Shown: positions 59,410 through 64,000 of the stretch, piece by piece
How the letters are laid out: each line of letters opens with the position of its first letter
Numbering within the stretch: position 1 is the stretch's first letter
From: Paenibacillus alkalitolerans
GTDB lineage: Bacteria > Bacillota > Bacilli > Paenibacillales > YIM-B00363
Assembly: GCF_016482785.1 (NCBI RefSeq)
Contig: NZ_JAEMXM010000008.1
Coordinates: 140,898 to 204,897, forward strand
DNA length: 64,000 nt
Direction of reading: 5' to 3'
The notes under the pieces: generated by a model
The model's input: the letters and a program-made list of their open reading frames with translations, nothing else
Database searches by the model: none
Told to the model about the DNA's origin: nothing
Made by a program: the position numbers and the translations under genes

Positions 59410-60270
59410 ATGCGTCATATCATTAATCCGGAACGTTTATATTCGCGCCTGAAAGACGGGGACGGCATCGTCATCGATTGCCGGTTCGCGCTTGGAGTTC
59501 CTCAATCGGGAAGAGACGCGTATATCCAAGAACACATTCCCGGCGCTTTTTATCTTGATTTGGAACAGGACCTGTCCTCGCCCAAACGCGCCGACGGCCA
59601 AGGCGGACGCCATCCGCTGCCCGATGTGGCGGAGTTGGCCGCAAAGCTGACCCGGTTGGGCGTCACCGAAGGAAAGGCCGTAATCGGATACGACGATCAA
59701 GGCGGCGCCATGGCTTCGCGGCTTTGGTGGCTGCTTACATATATGGGGCATGATGAAGCTTACGTGCTGAACGGCGGTTTGGCCGCATGGAAGGCGGCGG
59801 GATACCCGGTGACTGCGGAGCTGCCGGGAGAACCTGCCGATGCCGGACAATTCGTGCCTCGTCTTCGGCCGGAGCTGCTCGTTACGGCTGAGGATATCAA
59901 GAATCGGAAGGATCGCATCGCATCGGGGCAAACGGTGCTTCTTGACTCGCGCGAAGAGGCAAGATTCCGCGGAACGGTCGAGCCGCTCGACAAGAAAGCG
60001 GGACACATTCCCGGTGCGCGGCATTCGTTCTGGAAGGCGAACCTCGATCCGGAGGGCCGTTTCCGCCCGCTGAAGGCGCAGCTGGAACGGTTCGAGCCGC
60101 TCCAAGGGGCGGAGGAAATTATCGTGTATTGCGGTTCGGGCGTAACGGCGTGCCCGAACGTGCTCATGCTGCGCGAAGCGGGATTCAGGAACGTGAAGCT
60201 GTACGCGGGAAGCTGGAGCGATTGGATTTCGAACGACGGGAACCCGATTGCGGCGGCGGGGGACGAGTAA
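59410..60270 (+). CDS. Sulfurtransferase (thiosulfate/3-mercaptopyruvate type)
   Basis: A 286-residue two-domain rhodanese. The inactive N-terminal domain has VIDCRFALG and GYDDQGGAMASRLWW (Asp in place of Cys). The C-terminal domain has the conserved HIPGARH and the active loop YCGSGVTAC, where CGSGVT is closer to mercaptopyruvate sulfurtransferases than CRKGVT rhodaneses. Start at 59410 follows GAAAGGATGG; the extra 23 residues to 59341 read as non-coding. A terminator follows. Confidence 0.92.
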   Translation: MRHIINPERLYSRLKDGDGIVIDCRFALGVPQSGRDAYIQEHIPGAFYLDLEQDLSSPKRADGQGGRHPLPDVAELAAKLTRLGVTEGKAVIGYDDQGGAMASRLWWLLTYMGHDEAYVLNGGLAAWKAAGYPVTAELPGEPADAGQFVPRLRPELLVTAEDIKNRKDRIASGQTVLLDSREEARFRGTVEPLDKKAGHIPGARHSFWKANLDPEGRFRPLKAQLERFEPLQGAEEIIVYCGSGVTACPNVLMLREAGFRNVKLYAGSWSDWISNDGNPIAAAGDE

Positions 60271-60300
60271 GAGCGAGAAGCCGTGTCGGACGCGGGTTTG

Positions 60301-60346
60301 GGGGCTGTGACAGTTTGTCGATAGACAAGCTGTTACAGCCCTCTTT
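60301..60346 (+). terminator. Terminator of the sulfurtransferase gene
   Basis: GGGCTGTGACAGTTTGTC / GACAAGCTGTTACAGCCC (one mismatch-level wobble) followed by TCTTTGGGTT, a weak T-run. Confidence 0.7.
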
Positions 60347-60400
60347 GGGTTGCTCTGCTGCTGCGCAGCGAACGATTCCAAGAATAATTTAAATAAACAC

Positions 60401-60489
60401 TTGAACGTGACGTGACGTAATCTTTTATACTGTGGTTACCGGTAGAAAGCTGGCGCAAAAAAAAGGGGATGATCATGAAGCAGAGGTGA
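60401..60489 (+). promoter_or_regulatory. MerR-type promoter and decayed merR start copied in front of a hydrolase
   Basis: TTGAAC (60401), 19-base spacer GTGACGTGACGTAATCTTT, TATACT (60426-60431): a MerR-type promoter. From here to 60489 the sequence aligns without gaps to the promoter, leader and first five codons of the merR gene at 8303 (for example TTACCGGTA, AGCTGGCGCAA and GGGATGATCATGAA versus GGAGATGATCATGAA). The merR-like ATG is followed by AAG CAG AGG and TGA, where merR has TGG (Trp). The rest of merR is absent. Confidence 0.7.
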
Positions 60490-61494
60490 AATCAGCGTAA
60501 TAATGCGAAGATACTTCATATCAATTCGCCAAATCGTATCGTTGAAAGCCGTTACGTTAAAATCGGAGGCATCGACCAGTGGGTAACGATACGAGGAGAG
60601 GATCATAATAATCCCGTTTTACTGCTTATCCATGGCGGACCTGCTTCCACGTACTCCGTTTTCAGCCCGTTGTTACGTTCTTGGGAGAAACATTTTACAA
60701 TCGTTCAATGGGATCAGCGAGGTGCGGGCAAGACGTACGCCAGGAACGGAAAGGAAGGAAGCGGAGCCATCACCTTCAACCGCCTCGTTCAAGACGGGGT
60801 AGAACTAGCGGAATACCTATGCAGCAAACTCCATCAAAAAGTTGTTCTCGTCGGCAGTTCCGTAGGCAGCCTGACCGGAATAATGATGGCGAAACAGCGT
60901 CCAGACCTTTTTCATGCCTATGTAGGTACAGACCAGAATGCTCCGGATCCTCGGCATCTTACGTACGGTTTGACGATGGACGCTTTCCGCGCTGCCGGCA
61001 ATTCAAAAGCAGTTCGATTAGTTGAGAAAATGGGGCCGGATCCATCCCGATGGAACCGCAATGATTTCGAAAAGAGAAATCAATTTATGGTAAAGGCAAT
61101 TAGGGATGTGCCTAACATGATTATGGACCTCTTCTTGCCGTCTATGCTCTCATCCCCGGAACACAAAATGAGCGATATCATAGACATCTTCAAAGGGATG
61201 AGTTTCTCTCTCGATCACTTGTTTGGCGAATTAATGAATTTTGACTTCGACAAGGTTGGATATCACTTTGAACTGCCCTTCTTTGTTTTTCACGGCGATA
61301 GAGATATCATAACGCCAACTGTAACGGCTAAAGAATATTACGATAAGATTGAAGCTCCATACAAAGAATTTGTACTGATTCGGAATGCCGGCCACCTTGC
61401 GTGTTTTGCCCGGTCCGAACAATTCCTGGAAGAACTCATCAAGCGGGTACGCCCGCTAACGGCGGATGCGGCAAACCTGTCGCATAAGCGATAA
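60490..61494 (+). CDS. Alpha/beta hydrolase with no clear start codon (possible pseudogene)
   Basis: The frame is open from 60490, immediately after an in-frame TGA (60487). Conserved hydrolase sequence begins upstream of any NTG start: IVESRYVKIGGIDQWVTIRG, oxyanion loop HGGPAST (60631-60651), VQWDQRGAGKT, nucleophile elbow VGSSVGSLT (Ser in SxG), acid VFHGDRDIIT and His in IRNAGHLA. It resembles the proline iminopeptidase/multidrug-hydrolase group. A start at the TTG at 60670 would drop the oxyanion loop. Either the gene was fused to a decayed merR start and is broken, or it uses a rare start. Confidence 0.6.
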   Translation, partial: NQRNNAKILHINSPNRIVESRYVKIGGIDQWVTIRGEDHNNPVLLLIHGGPASTYSVFSPLLRSWEKHFTIVQWDQRGAGKTYARNGKEGSGAITFNRLVQDGVELAEYLCSKLHQKVVLVGSSVGSLTGIMMAKQRPDLFHAYVGTDQNAPDPRHLTYGLTMDAFRAAGNSKAVRLVEKMGPDPSRWNRNDFEKRNQFMVKAIRDVPNMIMDLFLPSMLSSPEHKMSDIIDIFKGMSFSLDHLFGELMNFDFDKVGYHFELPFFVFHGDRDIITPTVTAKEYYDKIEAPYKEFVLIRNAGHLACFARSEQFLEELIKRVRPLTADAANLSHKR

Positions 61495-61556
61495 ATTCGG
61501 AAAATTCATGATACAATGAGGGATAACATCTTCAAAGAATCGGGGATTGAAGCTCA

Positions 61557-62147
61557 TTGTCACCATTAAACAAACAACAGCTGGATCAGCTCCGCGACGA
61601 ACGAAAAGAGCAAATTAAGCAAGCGGCGCTCAAAATATTCGCCCGTCGCGGATATGCAGGAACGAAAACGAGCATGATCGCTGCGGAAGCGGGAATCAGT
61701 GAAGGATTAATATTCCGCTACTTTAAATCCAAAGACGAACTTTTCACCACACTTGTTCAGGAATTAATTGAAGAAGCGACGAAAGAAACCGAGAACATTC
61801 AATACTTGCCTGGATCGCCCTATGAACAAATCAAAGCATTGACCGAAAGAATGCTTGACGAGAACAACAAGTATGCTTTCATGTTCATTCTAAGAGCACG
61901 CAAGGCGGAAGTAATCCCTGAGAAGGCAGCGCGAATTCTTGAACAAAATCCTGTCGACGGATTACTTAATCGGCTGGTTCCGGTTTTTATCAAAGGTCAG
62001 CAAGCTGGAGAATTCTCCGCGGGGGACCCTCTGAAGCTGTTGTCCTGGTACATATATACCGTCAATTCCCTCATTATGGAGGAAGCTTGGCAGGAAGAGC
62101 ACGGGCTGCCGAATGTGGATTTCTTAATGCGCGTTTTGACAAATTAA
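61557..62147 (+). CDS. TetR-family transcriptional regulator
   Basis: A 196-residue repressor. The N-terminal helix-turn-helix reads IKQAALKIFARRGYAGTKTS then MIAAEAGISEGLIFRYFKSKDELF. The C-terminal ligand domain is helical with a typical late WYIYTVNSLIMEEAW. The start is TTG at 61557, about nine bases after GGGGA. It lies 62 bases after the hydrolase and converges with the VOC gene, with overlapping ends (62144-62147). A perfect 14-base palindrome at 62887 is a candidate binding site. Confidence 0.9.
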   Translation: MSPLNKQQLDQLRDERKEQIKQAALKIFARRGYAGTKTSMIAAEAGISEGLIFRYFKSKDELFTTLVQELIEEATKETENIQYLPGSPYEQIKALTERMLDENNKYAFMFILRARKAEVIPEKAARILEQNPVDGLLNRLVPVFIKGQQAGEFSAGDPLKLLSWYIYTVNSLIMEEAWQEEHGLPNVDFLMRVLTN

Positions 62148-62851
62148 CTTAGACTTTTAAGTTCATCCAATCTTTCGATTTCCTCCTGCACACCTTCAAG
62201 GTCTTGATCAGGCAGCAAATTATCCGCTTCTTTAATAAAAGCTTTCGCGAGATTTATCTCGTCCATTGAGGCGGCGATATCGGCACGTAATACAAAAGCT
62301 TTAAAGCGAAGAATTGCCGATACTTCTTCGCCGGCAGCTTTCGAAAGAACAAGATCCAGCACCTTGGCTGCGGCTGCGGGTTCGTCTTTCGCATACGCCA
62401 ACCGGTAGGCAGTTTCGAACGCATTTGCAAACCTTGACCGGTGCTCGGGATTTGTATAGGCGTGCTTTTGCCCAACCAACAAGCGATTTCCGGCAGGATC
62501 GACGAGGTTAAACCTGCGGTCTTCCGTTAAGTTGTTGGGTTTGGTTATTTTCGGGAATCCCTGGGAGGGAATCTTTTGATATGTCGTTTTCAAATTTTCG
62601 CAAAATTCCCTGAACACGGCATCCACATCTGGAACGTTAATGTAGCACATGCTGTAAGAGTTGGATGGTTCCAATTGCTTAAGTACAAAAAAATGCAGTT
62701 CCGCAATACGATGACGGACGCAAGCGTATAAGTTCGGTTTGGCTTGCCGATAAGTTACTTCAAAACCTAATGCTTGATAGAAATCCAACTGTTCGTCAAT
62801 GGATCTGCAAGGGAAAATAGGAATTGCCGTCCCGATCCGATTTGTTGGCAA
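62144..62851 (-). CDS. VOC (glyoxalase/bleomycin resistance) protein with helical C-terminal extension
   Basis: A 235-residue protein. Residues 1-125 form a vicinal-oxygen-chelate domain: IGTAIPIFPCRSIDEQLDFY, GFEVTYRQAKPNLYACVRHR, ELHFFV and DPAGNRLLVGQ. The remaining 110 residues are helical (TPR-like, AKDEPAAAAKVLDLVLSKA, DIAASMDEINLAKAFI). Metal ligands are partly present (His in ELHFF). I place the start at a TTG (62851), seven bases after a perfect GGAGGT, because the ATG at 62884 lacks a site and the VOC fold starts there. Possible drug-binding or toxin-resistance protein. Confidence 0.8.
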   Translation of the reverse strand: MPTNRIGTAIPIFPCRSIDEQLDFYQALGFEVTYRQAKPNLYACVRHRIAELHFFVLKQLEPSNSYSMCYINVPDVDAVFREFCENLKTTYQKIPSQGFPKITKPNNLTEDRRFNLVDPAGNRLLVGQKHAYTNPEHRSRFANAFETAYRLAYAKDEPAAAAKVLDLVLSKAAGEEVSAILRFKAFVLRADIAASMDEINLAKAFIKEADNLLPDQDLEGVQEEIERLDELKSLS

Positions 62852-62886
62852 GTTACCGACCTCCACGTTTAAAGTGACTCTCATTC

Positions 62887-62900
62887 ATTCACTAGTGAAT
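62887..62900. promoter_or_regulatory. Perfect palindrome ATTCACTAGTGAAT, candidate TetR operator
   Basis: A perfect 14-base dyad lies 36 bases upstream of the VOC gene's TTG start, where a repressor would act. The adjacent TetR gene is the obvious candidate. The 265-base gap up to the DinB gene otherwise shows only AT-rich promoter-like DNA. Confidence 0.45.
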
Positions 62901-63116
62901 TTAGCTTTCCACCTTATCGTACAACACTAATGCAAATGCTAATGTTTAATGGATCAATCCTCGTATTTAAGATAAATACCCGTCATATGCTTTAATGATA
63001 ATGTTATAGGTTGCTGCAACAATTTCTCGCCGACCGCTTTACAAGCGAACATTCGTGCGGTATTGTTTGCGCTGTAAGCACCATACAAAATCCATAGCTG
63101 AGGTGAGAATTGGTTT

Positions 63117-63623
63117 ATGAAGAAGGTTATTATCTCTCAACTATTATCTTCGATTGCAATGTTGCAAAACGCTGTCAATAACTGTCCTGATGAGCTTTGG
63201 GACAATGAAGAGCACGAGAATAAATACTGGCACATTGTGTATCATGCATTATATTTTACTGATCTTTATTTAAGCCCTTCTATGGACCGGTTCAAGAGCT
63301 GGGATAAAGCAAGAAACGAGTATCAATTCTTGGGGCCGGTTCCTTGGCCGCCGCACTATACTCCGAAAATCGAACAAAGCTATTCGAGAGCTGAACTTAA
63401 TGAATATATAGAGAAGATAAAAGCGGAGTCGGTCAGCCGAATCGATCAAGATGATTTGAACGCAAATTCCGGATTTGACTGGCTGCCGTTTAACAGAATG
63501 GAATTGCATCTGTATTCAATCAGACATCTTCAGCATCATACCGGACAACTAGTAGAAAGATTAAAGGATAACGGTGTTAGCGGTACCCGTTGGGTTGTGG
63601 CAGTGAACCGGGATGCGGTTTGA
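63117..63623 (+). CDS. DinB-family protein
   Basis: A 168-residue DinB-like four-helix protein. Metal-binding histidines are suggested by KYWHIVYHALYFTDLYL and by YSIRHLQHHTGQL (HxxxHH). The rest is less conserved than in the DinB gene at 24.1 kb. Function unknown. GAGGTGAGAA precedes the ATG. Likely monocistronic. Confidence 0.85.
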   Translation: MKKVIISQLLSSIAMLQNAVNNCPDELWDNEEHENKYWHIVYHALYFTDLYLSPSMDRFKSWDKARNEYQFLGPVPWPPHYTPKIEQSYSRAELNEYIEKIKAESVSRIDQDDLNANSGFDWLPFNRMELHLYSIRHLQHHTGQLVERLKDNGVSGTRWVVAVNRDAV

Positions 63624-63765
63624 TGCCGGTAAGGGGTTAGAAACTCCGCTTCTGTACAATTGCCCGTCTTCAAGTTTATCTCATTGCATATCCAATTGTG
63701 GCATGAGATTATTTTGATGACATTCCGTTCGCGAGTTGGCAACTTGAAGGAGAGGAGACGCATGT

Positions 63766-63822
63766 ATGGAACAAACACCGGTGAAACTTGGAGAAGGCGG
63801 CCGCATTCTCATTCCATCCTAA
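63766..63822 (+). pseudogene. Truncated AbrB/SpoVT-like DNA-binding protein
   Basis: An 18-codon frame, MEQTPVKLGEGGRILIPS, matches the start of swapped-hairpin AbrB/MazE-type domains (VKLGEGGRIxIPAxxRKxL) and stops just where the loop should continue. GGAGAGGAG lies upstream. The rest of the domain is missing; an antitoxin or regulator remnant is likely. Confidence 0.5.
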
Positions 63823-63845
63823 TATAGAAGGGATGAGAATGAATA

Positions 63846-64000
63846 TTGACCAAGAAGAATAAGTACATACGCATCCTTATATTTCTTCTCTGTTTCATAT
63901 CGATAGTTGGCACAATGTATTATTTTCGCCCATTAAATGCAAATAACGTATTTCTTGAATTGGAAAATGTAGAAAGAATAGTTTTCAGTGTGAGATTTGA
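63846..64000 (+). CDS. Partial gene at right edge, membrane-anchored or secreted protein
   Basis: From a TTG at 63846 the frame encodes KKNKYIRILIFLLCFISIVG TMYYFRP as a signal-anchor (split here for length), then a hydrophilic segment to the window end. GGGATGAG lies about 15 bases upstream. Product unknown. Confidence 0.5.
   Translation, partial: MTKKNKYIRILIFLLCFISIVGTMYYFRPLNANNVFLELENVERIVFSVRF

Noticed and set aside
60670-61494. TTG at 60670 as the hydrolase start
   Set aside because: It would remove the HGGPAST oxyanion loop and preceding conserved strands, and has no ribosome binding site.
1-64000. Prophage, insertion sequence, integron or defence island
   Set aside because: No transposase, integrase, recombinase, phage structural gene or defence-system gene is recognisable on either strand; gene order and composition are chromosomal throughout.
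1-64000. tRNA or rRNA genes
   Set aside because: I saw no cloverleaf ending in CCA or rRNA-like sequence; an automated scan would be needed to exclude a single tRNA fully.

Overview
This window comes from a motile, endospore-forming Gram-positive bacterium of moderate GC content, most likely Paenibacillaceae (Paenibacillus/Cohnella-like). The evidence is a complete gerA-type germinant receptor operon, a YjcZ-type spore mini-protein, an S-layer-homology-anchored exoenzyme, an M6 protease, motAB, GlnR/TnrA-like and PerR/Fur-like operators, and AGGAGG-type ribosome binding sites with frequent GTG/TTG starts. I see no rRNA, tRNA, insertion sequence, prophage or CRISPR-Cas locus. It is ordinary chromosome with unusually repeat-rich intergenic DNA.

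Layout. 0-4 kb: sugar ABC importer (ChvE-GguA-GguB type). 4-9.5 kb: a repeat cluster, a deleted kinase pseudogene, uppP, the GlnK-Amt ammonium module with two GlnR-like boxes, a MerR/AHSA1 pair and a lectin-fold protein. 9.7-18.3 kb: an envelope gene cluster (membrane protein, DUF4129, DUF4350, MoxR ATPase, DUF58, SpoIIM-like, RDD, a small kinase, DUF817). 18.5-26.3 kb: DUF72, a large lipoprotein, a two-component system, DinB, DUF2339. 26.3-30.6 kb: gerA-type operon with its small fourth gene. 30.6-35.6 kb: immune inhibitor A protease and an aldo/keto reductase, each beside a copy of a 115-bp dispersed repeat, then an 11-unit 81-bp tandem array and a YjcZ-like mini-gene. 36-41 kb: SPL-like radical SAM protein, SLH-anchored 5'-nucleotidase, catalase with PerR/Fur-like boxes. 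41-45.2 kb: a heterodimeric multidrug ABC exporter (BmrCD type) behind a 31-codon leader peptide and two tandem terminators. 45.6-47.7 kb: ctaM, a DsbA-family protein, guaD. 47.9-55.6 kb: a Tad/Flp pilus operon preceded by a cyclic-di-GMP-I riboswitch and its terminator. 55.7-60.3 kb: trhO, motAB, pterin dehydratase, GNAT, sulfurtransferase. 60.4-64 kb: an alpha/beta hydrolase behind a copied merR promoter/leader, TetR, a VOC protein, DinB, an AbrB fragment and the start of another gene.

How it works together. Two expression switches stand out. One is the c-di-GMP aptamer, whose 3' end is exactly complementary over 9 nt to the 5' arm of the terminator in front of the Tad operon. The other is the leader-peptide/terminator arrangement in front of the drug exporter. 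Control of ammonium uptake by nitrogen status and of catalase by peroxide/iron is legible in the promoters.

The least explained structure is a set of at least six intergenic clusters of short, mostly palindromic repeats (3-4 copies each, commonly 50-65 bp apart). Every cluster has its own private motif. An 81-bp hairpin-rich tandem array may be a seventh case. All functions are read from sequence and family knowledge; no database search was possible.
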